Below are positions 6,951-13,470 of a stretch of 14,577 nucleotides of DNA, piece after piece. The notes beneath the pieces are model-generated. The model had not been told where the DNA came from. It worked only from the letters and a program-made list of their open reading frames with translations, and did not search any database. The stretch is from a bacterium Ga0077546. Its GTDB lineage: Bacteria > Cyanobacteriota > Vampirovibrionia > Obscuribacterales > Obscuribacteraceae. Positions within the stretch are counted from its first letter, which is position 1; every line of letters begins with the position of its first letter. The stretch lies in contig LNEX01000497.1 of NCBI GenBank assembly GCA_001464165.1, positions 1 to 14,577 of the forward strand, written 5' to 3'. Made by a program: the position numbers and the translations under genes.

Positions 6951-6976
6951 AGTTAGAGTAAGTGAGGACTAAGAAG

Positions 6977-7741
6977 TTGGGTCAGAAAGTAAATCCTGTT
7001 GGTTTTCGCGTCGGTATTCACCGGGGCTGGGCTTCTAACTGGTTTGTTCAGAAGAAAGACGTTGCCCCTCTGATTGAAGAGGATGCTCGCCTTAGAGCCT
7101 ACCTAAAGAAAGAACTCTCTGGCGCCGGTTGCTCCAAAGTAGAAATTTCTAGAAAAGCAGATCAAGTAACAATCGATATTTATACAGCCAGACCAGGTGT
7201 GGTTGTAGGTAAGGGCGGCCAGGGCATCGAAAACCTGAGCTTGAAACTACGCGCCTTGCTTAACCGTACTGGTCTCGACATTAAGATCAACATTCTTGAA
7301 GTCAACCGCGTAGATCTCGAAGCGAAGCTAGTTGCCGAGTCAATTGCTCAGCAATTAGAAAAGCGTGTTGCTTTCCGTCGTGCCATGAAACAAGCAATGC
7401 AACGTTGTATGCGCGCTGGCGCTATCGGCGTCAAAATCATGGTTGCCGGCCGTTTGGGCGGTGCTGAAATCGCTCGTACAGAATGGGCCAAAGAAGGTCG
7501 TATTCCACTACAAACCCTGCGTGCCGATATTGACTACGCTACTGCCGAAGGAAATACCATGATGGGTATTATCGGCATCAAGGTGTGGATCTTCCGCGGT
7601 GAATTGGAGCCTGGTCAATGGTCACCTCCAAACATCAAGACGCAACAAGAACGTTCACAAGAAGGCGGAGCTCGCAACAGTAATAAAGAAGCGAGAGATC
7701 CAGTTAAGTCTGGTCGTAGACCCAGGAAGGCAGGTCAATAA
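6977..7741 (+). CDS. rpsC: Small ribosomal subunit protein S3
   Basis: S3 forms part of the mRNA entry channel and has helicase-related roles on the 30S head. The KH domain contains [13 protein letters not shown] (GKGG at about residues 78-81), and the C-terminal domain contains [20 protein letters not shown] and [12 protein letters not shown] polar tail of about 40 residues follows. I chose TTG 6977 because it gives the canonical N-terminus [11 protein letters not shown] and lies eight bases after GAGGA (6964-6968). An in-frame GTG at 6962 would add five residues (MRTKK) but has no clear SD, and its own codons form the SD of the TTG. The length is 254 residues, or 259 from GTG. Confidence 0.95.
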   Translation: MGQKVNPVGFRVGIHRGWASNWFVQKKDVAPLIEEDARLRAYLKKELSGAGCSKVEISRKADQVTIDIYTARPGVVVGKGGQGIENLSLKLRALLNRTGLDIKINILEVNRVDLEAKLVAESIAQQLEKRVAFRRAMKQAMQRCMRAGAIGVKIMVAGRLGGAEIARTEWAKEGRIPLQTLRADIDYATAEGNTMMGIIGIKVWIFRGELEPGQWSPPNIKTQQERSQEGGARNSNKEARDPVKSGRRPRKAGQ

Positions 7742-7744
7742 CCC

Positions 7745-8170
7745 ATGTTAATGCCCAAGAGAACAAAATATAGAAAGATGCAGCGCGGTCGCATGTGCGG
7801 CGCTGAATCAAGAGGAGTTGAAGTCCAATTTGGGGACTACGGCTTGCAAGTACTCGAGCCTTGCTGGATTACTTCACGCCAAATAGAAGCTGCTCGTAAA
7901 GCCATGGTGCGTAGTGTGCGCCGCGGCGGAAAGATGTGGATTCGCGTTTTTCCAGACAAACCAGTAACCAAGAAAGCAGCCGAGACCAGAATGGGCTCCG
8001 GTAAAGGTAACCCAGAGTTCTGGGTAGCCGTTGTCAAAACCGGACGCGTAATGTTTGAAATGTCCGGAGTGGCCCAGAAAGATGCGCACCACGCTCTCGA
8101 ATTGGCCGCCCAGAAGTTACCTGTTAAATGCCGTGTAATTGAAAGGCATGCCGGAGGAGCCGCGAAATGA
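7745..8170 (+). CDS. rplP: Large ribosomal subunit protein L16
   Basis: L16 lies near the A site and helps position tRNA. The 141-residue product matches the family from [17 protein letters not shown] through the loop [25 protein letters not shown] to the C-terminal helix. The first ATG (7745) is preferred over the one at 7751 because family members begin with ML-PKRTK. The SD is inside the end of rpsC (AGG at 7732-7734, or the stronger AGGAAGG farther up). The gap to rpsC is three bases and the end overlaps rpmC by four bases. Confidence 0.98.
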   Translation: MLMPKRTKYRKMQRGRMCGAESRGVEVQFGDYGLQVLEPCWITSRQIEAARKAMVRSVRRGGKMWIRVFPDKPVTKKAAETRMGSGKGNPEFWVAVVKTGRVMFEMSGVAQKDAHHALELAAQKLPVKCRVIERHAGGAAK

Positions 8171-8367
8171 GAGTGCGAGAAATGAGAGAGCTTTCCCCTG
8201 AGGAGCTGAATGCACGTATTGATGAGACTCGTAAGACAATCGTCGACCTACGTTTTCAGTTGGCTCTGAGAAAGTTGGAGAGTCCAGCAAAACTGCGTTT
8301 AGAAAGAAAGAAACTAGCGCAACTGCTGACAGTGGCTACTGAAAAAGTCATTTTTGTCACTGCTTAA
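8167..8367 (+). CDS. rpmC: Large ribosomal subunit protein L29
   Basis: L29 is a small two-helix protein near the tunnel exit, next to L23. The 66-residue product has the family pattern [39 protein letters not shown]. The start overlaps the rplP stop in an ATGA (8167-8170), and GGAGGAG at 8153-8159 provides a strong SD, so translation is probably coupled to L16. Confidence 0.95.
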   Translation: MRVREMRELSPEELNARIDETRKTIVDLRFQLALRKLESPAKLRLERKKLAQLLTVATEKVIFVTA

Positions 8368-8427
8368 GAATCTAGACTGATTCAAAAAGCTGGACTGAGT
8401 TAAAGAGAGAGACTAAGGGGTCGAGAA

Positions 8428-8703
8428 ATGCCAAAGAAGGTATTAGTCGGGAAGGTTGTATCCAACAAAATGGATAAGACAGTTGTAGTAGCTGTTGAAA
8501 GCCGTTCACCGCACCACAAGTATGAGAAGCAAATTGCCGAGACGCGCAAGTTCAAAGCTCACGATGCTGAAAACAAGTGTCAAATGGGCGACGTGGTTCG
8601 CATTGAAGAATGCCGTCCATTGTCCAAAGACAAGAGATTCACCGTAGTTGAAGTGACTGGCCATGCCATCTCTAATAAAGCTAGCGAGGTATCTGCCTCA
8701 TGA
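8428..8703 (+). CDS. rpsQ: Small ribosomal subunit protein S17
   Basis: S17 is a primary 16S rRNA-binding protein with an OB fold. The 91-residue product shows [33 protein letters not shown] and the distal [31 protein letters not shown] (8415-8420) lies seven bases before the ATG. The stop codon overlaps the rplN start in an ATGA (8700-8703), so the last gene of the S10 block is directly joined to the spc block. Confidence 0.98.
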   Translation: MPKKVLVGKVVSNKMDKTVVVAVESRSPHHKYEKQIAETRKFKAHDAENKCQMGDVVRIEECRPLSKDKRFTVVEVTGHAISNKASEVSAS

Positions 8704-9068
8704 TTCAGCAAGAAACTAGACTGACCTGTGCCGATAATACTGGAGCTAGAGAGCTTCTGTGTATCCGAGTCCTAGGCGGATCGAACAAAACATTCGCAAC
8801 TGTTGGTGATGTCATCGTGGCTACGGTCAAGGATGCTCTACCTAACATGCCCGTGAAGAAGTCAGAAGTTGTCCGTGCAGTTGTTGTACGCGTCAAGCAG
8901 AACGTTAGTCGTCCAGATGGTTCAACCATCCGCTTTGATGACAATGCTGCTGTGATTGTTCAAAAAGATGGCAACCCAAAAGGTACTCGCGTGTTCGGAC
9001 CAATCGCACGTGAACTTAGAGACAAGAACTTCACCAAGATCATTTCATTGGCTCCGGAGGTTCTCTAA
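8700..9068 (+). CDS. rplN: Large ribosomal subunit protein L14
   Basis: L14 forms an intersubunit bridge and binds near the GTPase-associated region. At 122 residues it has exactly the usual length, with [27 protein letters not shown], then [27 protein letters not shown] and [28 protein letters not shown]. The ATG overlaps the rpsQ stop, and GAGGT (8686-8690) inside rpsQ is the SD. In E. coli this gene opens the separate spc operon; here no promoter gap exists. Confidence 0.99.
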   Translation: MIQQETRLTCADNTGARELLCIRVLGGSNKTFATVGDVIVATVKDALPNMPVKKSEVVRAVVVRVKQNVSRPDGSTIRFDDNAAVIVQKDGNPKGTRVFGPIARELRDKNFTKIISLAPEVL

Positions 9069-9070
9069 AA

Positions 9071-9514
9071 ATGGCTTACACAGCTAAGAAAGAAATGTCA
9101 GTGCGCTACACCAACGCTCCCATTAAGACCAAAGTCAAAATGGGCAACAAGCAAGTTATCTCGCGCGCTCTCGTTAAGCCAAGTGCCACCAATTTGGTGC
9201 CTTCGGTTCACGTCAAACGCGGCGATCTAGTAATGGTTATCTCTGGCTGCAGAACACGCACCAAGAAGAATGGCCAGAAGCTTGAAGGTGATAGAGGCAA
9301 GATTGGCAAAGTGCTTAAGGTATTCCCTAAGCTCGGCAAAATTCTTGTTGAAGGCGTTAACGTCGTCACTCGTCACGTTAAAGCAAAAAATGCTTATGGC
9401 AAGAGCGGCATCATCAAGCAAGAAGCCCCCTTGTTTGCTTGCAAAGTAATGCTCTACTCCAACGAGAAGAAGAAACCTGTTAGAGCTGAGTTCCGCAAAG
9501 AACTAGGCGTTTAA
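9071..9514 (+). CDS. rplX: Large ribosomal subunit protein L24, extended form
   Basis: L24 is an assembly initiator of the 50S subunit and sits near the tunnel exit. The KOW region is recognisable as VHVKRGDLVMVISG (46-59) continuing at GDRGKIGKVLKVFPKLGKILVEGVNVVTRHVK (73-104). The protein has 147 residues against a usual 100-117. It has about 45 extra N-terminal residues, and an insert of about a dozen basic residues (CRTRTKKNGQKLE, 60-72) interrupts the KOW loop. It ends at FRKELGV without the usual basic KKVR...K tail. The start is firm: GGAGG (9056-9060) ten bases upstream, two bases after rplN. No other ATG suits a shorter L24. Confidence 0.95.
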   Translation: MAYTAKKEMSVRYTNAPIKTKVKMGNKQVISRALVKPSATNLVPSVHVKRGDLVMVISGCRTRTKKNGQKLEGDRGKIGKVLKVFPKLGKILVEGVNVVTRHVKAKNAYGKSGIIKQEAPLFACKVMLYSNEKKKPVRAEFRKELGV

Positions 9515-9533
9515 GACCTATATAAAAGAAGCA

Positions 9534-9553
9534 GAGACGACAAAGACCGTCTC
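9534..9553 (+). promoter_or_regulatory. Hairpin in the rplX-rplE gap
   Basis: GAGACG (9534-9539) and CGTCTC (9548-9553) form a perfect 6-bp stem with an 8-base loop within the 72-base gap. No T run follows. It may mark RNA processing or set mRNA stability; the function is inferred. Confidence 0.4.
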
Positions 9554-9586
9554 AACAGCAGCTAATCAAAAGTAAGGTAGAAGGCA

Positions 9587-10141
9587 ATGTTCGATATCAA
9601 AGAAAATTACCAAACCCAGGTAAGAGATAGTCTTAAAAAGCAATTTGGCTACAAGAATGACTTGCAGGTTCCCCGCATTGTCAAAGTTGTGATCAACATG
9701 GGTTTGGGCGAAGCCACCAGCAACGCTAAAGCAATTGAAAATGGCGTCAAAGAATTGGGCATTATCGCCGGCCAAAAGCCAGTGACAAATCGCGCCAAGA
9801 AATCCATCGCTACCTTCAAATTGAGAAAGGGTATGCCTGTCGGTGCCTCAGTCACTCTCCGCGGAGAGCGCATGTGGAACTTCCTGGCTAAGCTCATTCA
9901 CATTTCACTACCGAGAATCCGCGACTTCCGCGGTTTATCTGGTAAATCGTTTGATGGTCGCGGCAATTTCTCCGTTGGTATTAAGGAGCAATTGATTTTC
10001 CCTGAAATCAATTACGAGTCAATCGATGCAGTACGTGGCATGGATATTTCCATCGTCACCACTGCCCCAACAGATCAAGAAGCGTATGCACTGCTAGCCG
10101 CCATGGGCATGCCCTTCAAGAAGCAAAACGTCAGTCAATAG
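9587..10141 (+). CDS. rplE: Large ribosomal subunit protein L5
   Basis: L5 binds 5S rRNA in the central protuberance and contacts P-site tRNA. The 184-residue product is close to the usual 179-180 and carries [55 protein letters not shown] and the later [31 protein letters not shown] at 9573-9577 lies nine bases before the ATG, and a second purine motif, AGAAGG, ends two bases before it. It is followed by the zinc-type S14 gene, as in Gram-positive bacteria. Confidence 0.98.
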   Translation: MFDIKENYQTQVRDSLKKQFGYKNDLQVPRIVKVVINMGLGEATSNAKAIENGVKELGIIAGQKPVTNRAKKSIATFKLRKGMPVGASVTLRGERMWNFLAKLIHISLPRIRDFRGLSGKSFDGRGNFSVGIKEQLIFPEINYESIDAVRGMDISIVTTAPTDQEAYALLAAMGMPFKKQNVSQ

Positions 10142-10183
10142 TTAGAGTTTTAAAGAAGAGTCGTAAGGAGAGGAAAGCACAAC

Positions 10184-10390
10184 GTGGCTAAAACATCCAT
10201 GGTTGATAAGGAGCATAAGCGCCAGGTATTGGTCGCCAAAGGCAAATACCCGAAGGTGCGCTTGCACAATCGCTGTCGCATATGCGGGCGGCCCAGAGCG
10301 GTTTATCGCGACTTTGGCTTGTGCCGCTGTTGCTTGAGAAAAATGGCTCACGAAGGTTTGATTCCTGGACTCACGAAGTCTAGCTGGTAG
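10184..10390 (+). CDS. rpsZ: Small ribosomal subunit protein S14, zinc-binding type
   Basis: S14 completes assembly of the 30S head. The 68-residue product is the short, zinc-ribbon form (typically 61): cysteines at 31, 34, 47 and 50 keep the family spacing (C-x2-C, 12 residues, C-x2-C), and it ends in the classical IPGLTKSSW. The start is GTG 10184, with AAGGAGAGG at 10165-10173. The zinc-free paralogue of about 100 residues is the form I associate with photosynthetic cyanobacteria, encoded outside this cluster. Some annotators would name it rpsN type Z. Confidence 0.96.
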   Translation: MAKTSMVDKEHKRQVLVAKGKYPKVRLHNRCRICGRPRAVYRDFGLCRCCLRKMAHEGLIPGLTKSSW

Positions 10391-10400
10391 GAGATAGCAA

Positions 10401-10802
10401 ATGCCGGTCACAGATCCAATTTCGGACATGTTCACACGTATTAGAAACGCCATCCGCGTTCAGGCTCCGGCCGTTGAGATGCCCGCCTCTAAGGCGAAGG
10501 TAGCTATTGCCGAGCTGTTGCGCAATGAAGGATTCATTTCTTCATTCGAAACAAGAGCCCTAGGCTCTCCTGAACAACGCATGCGTATTGTTCTTAAATA
10601 CGGCAGTAAGGGCGAACACGTTATTCAAGGTTTGAAGCGCGTGTCCAAGCCTGGTCTTCGGGTTTATCGCCCATCCAAAAAAGTGCCCAGAGTTTATAAC
10701 GGCATGGGCGTAGCAATCGTTAGCACCAGCCGTGGGCTAATGACAGATCGCCAAGCTCGCAAGAGCAACCTTGGCGGCGAAGTTGTTGCCGAAGTCTGGT
10801 AA
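10401..10802 (+). CDS. rpsH: Small ribosomal subunit protein S8
   Basis: S8 is a central 16S rRNA-binding protein and the translational repressor of the spc operon in E. coli. The 133-residue product shows DPISDMFTRIRNAIRVQAPAVEMPASKAKVAIAELLRNEGFI and the C-terminal VSTSRGLMTDRQARKSNLGGEVVAEVW. The SD AGGAGA (10389-10394) overlaps the stop codon of rpsZ and lies six bases before the ATG, so the two genes are probably translated in step. I did not find an obvious S8-binding mimic by eye. Confidence 0.98.
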   Translation: MPVTDPISDMFTRIRNAIRVQAPAVEMPASKAKVAIAELLRNEGFISSFETRALGSPEQRMRIVLKYGSKGEHVIQGLKRVSKPGLRVYRPSKKVPRVYNGMGVAIVSTSRGLMTDRQARKSNLGGEVVAEVW

Positions 10803-10851
10803 TCCAAAAAAAGCCAGTTATCGAAAATTAAGTAGGTAGGAGTTAAGAGCA

Positions 10852-11397
10852 ATGTCTCGTATCGGTAAAGCACCAATCCCAGTGCCATCTGGCGTGACGG
10901 TTCAGATTGATGATCACAAAGTGGTCGTCAAAGGACCTAAAGGACAACTAGAGCGTACTTTTGTCCCTGAGATGTCTTTCAAGCATGAAGATGGCAAAAT
11001 CACAGTCACCCGTAATTCTGAAAACAGAACTACCCGTAGCTTGCATGGTTTGAGCCGTACCCTCTTGGCCAACATGGTCAAAGGGGTCAGTGACGGTTTC
11101 GATCGTAACCTTGAAATCGTCGGCGTTGGCTATCGCGCCGCCATGGATGGCAATAAGTTGGTAATGCAACTAGGTTATTCCCACCCTGTTGAAATCACTC
11201 CACCCGCAGGCGTCACTATTGTGGTCGGCAAAGGTAATGTCATTACCGTCAGTGGTATCGACAAGCAAGCTGTTGGCGATATTGCGTCCTTTATTCGCGA
11301 GAAGCGTCCACCTGAAGTTTACAAAGGTAAGGGCGTCAAATATGCCGGTGAAGTTATCCGCCGTAAAGCTGGTAAAGCTGCTGGTAAGAAGAAGTAA
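10852..11397 (+). CDS. rplF: Large ribosomal subunit protein L6
   Basis: L6 lies near the factor-binding site and the sarcin-ricin loop. The 181-residue product has the normal two-domain layout: [19 protein letters not shown] at the start, [20 protein letters not shown] mid-domain, GVGYRA at the domain junction and the C-terminal signature [24 protein letters not shown], then a short lysine tail. SD AGGAG (10838-10842) is nine bases before the ATG. Confidence 0.99.
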   Translation: MSRIGKAPIPVPSGVTVQIDDHKVVVKGPKGQLERTFVPEMSFKHEDGKITVTRNSENRTTRSLHGLSRTLLANMVKGVSDGFDRNLEIVGVGYRAAMDGNKLVMQLGYSHPVEITPPAGVTIVVGKGNVITVSGIDKQAVGDIASFIREKRPPEVYKGKGVKYAGEVIRRKAGKAAGKKK

Positions 11398-11414
11398 TTT
11401 ATAGAGGACCGATA

Positions 11415-11777
11415 ATGATTAAGAAGCTAGACAGAAAGCTCAATCGCATCAAAGTTCACTACCGCATCCGTCGCCGGTTGTCTGGTAGCACTGAGCGTCC
11501 ACGGCTTTGCGTATATCGTTCGAACAAGCATATATATGCCCAGATAATTGATGATACAACCGCCAAAACACTAGTTATGGCAAGCACTCTCGATGCCGAA
11601 CTGAAAGACGCCAAGACATGGAATGTCGAATCAGCCAAAACCGTTGGTGCCCTTGTTGCTAAACGCGCAAAAGCAAAAGGTATTGAATCAGTCGTATTTG
11701 ATCGTGGTGGTTACATTTATCATGGCCGTGTCGCTGCAGTGGCAGAAGCCGCTCGCGAAGCCGGCCTTGAGTTCTAA
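11415..11777 (+). CDS. rplR: Large ribosomal subunit protein L18
   Basis: L18 binds 5S rRNA together with L5. The 120-residue product is standard, with [78 protein letters not shown] (11404-11408) precedes the ATG by six bases. The gap to rplF is 17 bases. Confidence 0.98.
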   Translation: MIKKLDRKLNRIKVHYRIRRRLSGSTERPRLCVYRSNKHIYAQIIDDTTAKTLVMASTLDAELKDAKTWNVESAKTVGALVAKRAKAKGIESVVFDRGGYIYHGRVAAVAEAAREAGLEF

Positions 11778-11826
11778 GTACAAAAGCAGTTTTTACGTTT
11801 TAAGAGAGATTAGAGGTTACTTCTAG

Positions 11827-12459
11827 ATGGACAGAGAAGATAAGGTTGCCGCAATCGAGGATGCAATTGCTCCAGTAGCAGCACCCGATGGCGCTCGTCG
11901 CGGCCGTCGCGGACCTGGTGGTGGAGGCCGCGATGGTGGCCCTAGTCGTCGTCCTGATGACAACAAGCGTGAGCGTGTTGAATCTGAATGGGAAGAGAAA
12001 ATCATTCAAGTTCGCCGTGTAACTAAGGTCGTTAAGGGTGGTAAAAAGCTCTCCTTCCGAGCTGTGGTTGCTGTTGGTAATGGCAAAGGTCAAGTGGGCA
12101 TCGGTGTTGGTAAAGCATCAGAAGTTGTATCGGCCATTCAAAAGGGTGTTGTTGATGCAAGAAAATCTCTTGTTTCAGTTCCTCTAGTAGGCACCACAAT
12201 TCCTCACCAAATTACTGGAAAGACCGGCGCCAGCCGTATTCTTTTGAAACCAGCTGCTAAAGGTACCGGAGTAATCGCCGGTGGTGCTGCTCGCGCCATT
12301 CTTGAACTGGCTGGTGTGGGCGATGTGCTTTCTAAATCGCTAGGTTCACGTTCACCACTAAACGTAGCTCGCGCTACAGTTGCCGGTCTCAAAGGTCTGA
12401 GAACATACGAAGATGCTGCTCGTCTCAGAGGCGTGAGCATTCGTCAGTTGTTCTCGTAA
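11827..12459 (+). CDS. rpsE: Small ribosomal subunit protein S5 with a Gly/Arg-rich N-terminus
   Basis: S5 supports decoding accuracy and the mRNA entry site. The core begins near residue 56 with [38 protein letters not shown] and continues through [49 protein letters not shown]. At 210 residues it exceeds the usual 165-175, because about 50 residues precede the core. These include a Gly/Arg-rich stretch ([17 protein letters not shown], about 22-38) that looks disordered. SD GAGGT at 11813-11817 supports the ATG, so the extension is probably translated. It ends normally. Confidence 0.97.
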   Translation: MDREDKVAAIEDAIAPVAAPDGARRGRRGPGGGGRDGGPSRRPDDNKRERVESEWEEKIIQVRRVTKVVKGGKKLSFRAVVAVGNGKGQVGIGVGKASEVVSAIQKGVVDARKSLVSVPLVGTTIPHQITGKTGASRILLKPAAKGTGVIAGGAARAILELAGVGDVLSKSLGSRSPLNVARATVAGLKGLRTYEDAARLRGVSIRQLFS

Positions 12460-12516
12460 TCAAGAGCTGTAGTAAAAACAGTTCATACAAATCTAAAGTT
12501 CAATCGAGGGGTCGAA

Positions 12517-12732
12517 ATGTTACGGATAACTTTAACGAAGGGTCTCGTCGGAAAGAGAGACGACCAGAAGAAAGTCGTTCGCGCGCTTGGACTACGCAAG
12601 TTCAACAGCAGTGTATTGCACGCTGACAGCCCAACCATTCGTGGCATGGTGAACAAAGTTCATCACTTAGTCACAGTAGTTGAAGAGAAAGAAGCTGCTG
12701 CTCCTGCTAAAAGCGCCAAACAATCTAAGTAA
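12517..12732 (+). CDS. rpmD: Large ribosomal subunit protein L30
   Basis: L30 is a small peripheral 50S protein. Residues 1-57 match the family closely: MLRITLTKGLVGKRDDQKKVVRALGLRKFNSSVLHADSPTIRGMVNKVHHLVTVVE. A 14-residue Ala/Lys tail follows (to residue 71; the usual length is 55-60). SD GAGGGG (12506-12511) lies five bases before the ATG. Its position between rpsE and rplO is the ancestral bacterial one. The gene is missing from the photosynthetic cyanobacterial and plastid sets I know, which makes its presence informative about lineage. Confidence 0.96.
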   Translation: MLRITLTKGLVGKRDDQKKVVRALGLRKFNSSVLHADSPTIRGMVNKVHHLVTVVEEKEAAAPAKSAKQSK

Positions 12733-12750
12733 GAAACTAAAGTCAGCCGA

Positions 12751-12778
12751 GTCGTCAACCTAAACACTAATTGACGGC
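12751..12778 (+). promoter_or_regulatory. Hairpin in the rpmD-rplO gap
   Basis: GTCGTCAA (12751-12758) pairs with TTGACGGC (12771-12778) through eight pairs, one a T-G wobble, around a 12-base loop. It ends eight bases before the rplO SD. No T run follows, so translation control or mRNA processing is likelier than termination. Confidence 0.42.
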
Positions 12779-12797
12779 GTGAGGCAAAGGAGAAGAC

Positions 12798-13277
12798 ATG
12801 GAAATTGATGAAGTAAGACCAGATCAAGGGTCACGCAAGAAGAGAAAAAGAGTCGGTCGCGGTCGCGCTTCTGGACACGGAAAAACTTCAACCCGTGGTC
12901 ACAATGGTCAAGGTCAAAGATCTGGTGAAGCTAGACGTTTTGGTTTTGAAGGCGGTCAAACACCGTTGTTCAGAAGACTACCTAAGATTCACAACTTCGA
13001 TGCAGTTCCAGGACGCGACTGGGTAATCATCAACGTAGATGCTTTGAATGCATTGCCAGCTAATACTGAAGCTACTCCCGATGCACTTGTTGCTCACGGT
13101 ATCATCCGTAAGCACAATGACAGCTTAAGAGTACTTGGCAATGGTGATTTGAAAGTGGCCGTTAAGGTCAGTGCTCATCACTTCTCCCAAGGTGCTATCG
13201 ATAAGATTCAGGCTGCTGGTGGTTCTTATGAAGTAATTCAACCGGCTGCGCCAACCCGCAATCCAAAGAACCGTTAG
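12798..13277 (+). CDS. rplO: Large ribosomal subunit protein L15
   Basis: L15 is a late 50S assembly protein whose long basic N-terminal arm penetrates 23S rRNA. The 159-residue product shows the arm RKKRKRVGRGRASGHGKTSTRGHNGQGQRSG (13-43), then FEGGQTPLFRRLPK and the C-terminal globular domain with LKVAVKVSAHHFSQGAIDKIQAAGGSYEVI. SD AAGGAGA (12787-12793) is close to the ATG. It is the last ribosomal-protein gene before a hairpin and secY. Confidence 0.97.
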   Translation: MEIDEVRPDQGSRKKRKRVGRGRASGHGKTSTRGHNGQGQRSGEARRFGFEGGQTPLFRRLPKIHNFDAVPGRDWVIINVDALNALPANTEATPDALVAHGIIRKHNDSLRVLGNGDLKVAVKVSAHHFSQGAIDKIQAAGGSYEVIQPAAPTRNPKNR

Positions 13278-13299
13278 TCTTGAACTAGTGGAAAATTGC

Positions 13300-13350
13300 A
13301 ACGCTCCAGTGGTCTAACTACTGGAGCGTTCTAATATTTTGCTATTTTTT
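13300..13350 (+). terminator. Strong hairpin with T-rich trailer after rplO
   Basis: AACGCTCCAGT (13300-13310) and ACTGGAGCGTT (13320-13330) form a perfect 11-bp stem that two inner pairs can extend. The following 20 bases are T-rich, with TTTT at 13337-13340 and TTTTTT at 13345-13350. The T run is interrupted and not immediately adjacent to the stem, so partial termination (an attenuator before secY) is more likely than a full stop. Confidence 0.6.
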
Positions 13351-13367
13351 ACTAGAGCAGCAGAGCT

Positions 13368-13396
13368 TTGTTAGCAATAGAGCCTACAATTACAAT
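13368..13396 (+). promoter_or_regulatory. Candidate promoter for secY
   Basis: TTGTTA (13368-13373) and TACAAT (13391-13396) are separated by exactly 17 bases and match four and five of six sigma-70-type consensus positions. A second TACAAT lies directly upstream (13385-13390). Initiation near 13403 would leave a leader of about 68 bases before secY. It lies just after the rplO hairpin, so secY may have its own transcript. Confidence 0.5.
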
Positions 13397-13470
13397 TTGA
13401 AGAGTTGAAGAATAAATCTTGCAAAGCTACCTAAGCTTATTAGTGCTTGCAAAGAGAATAGGGGAACAGA

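Noticed and set aside
8368..8427. GACTGA near-repeats in the rpmC-rpsQ gap
   Set aside because: The copies are too short and too few to separate from chance.
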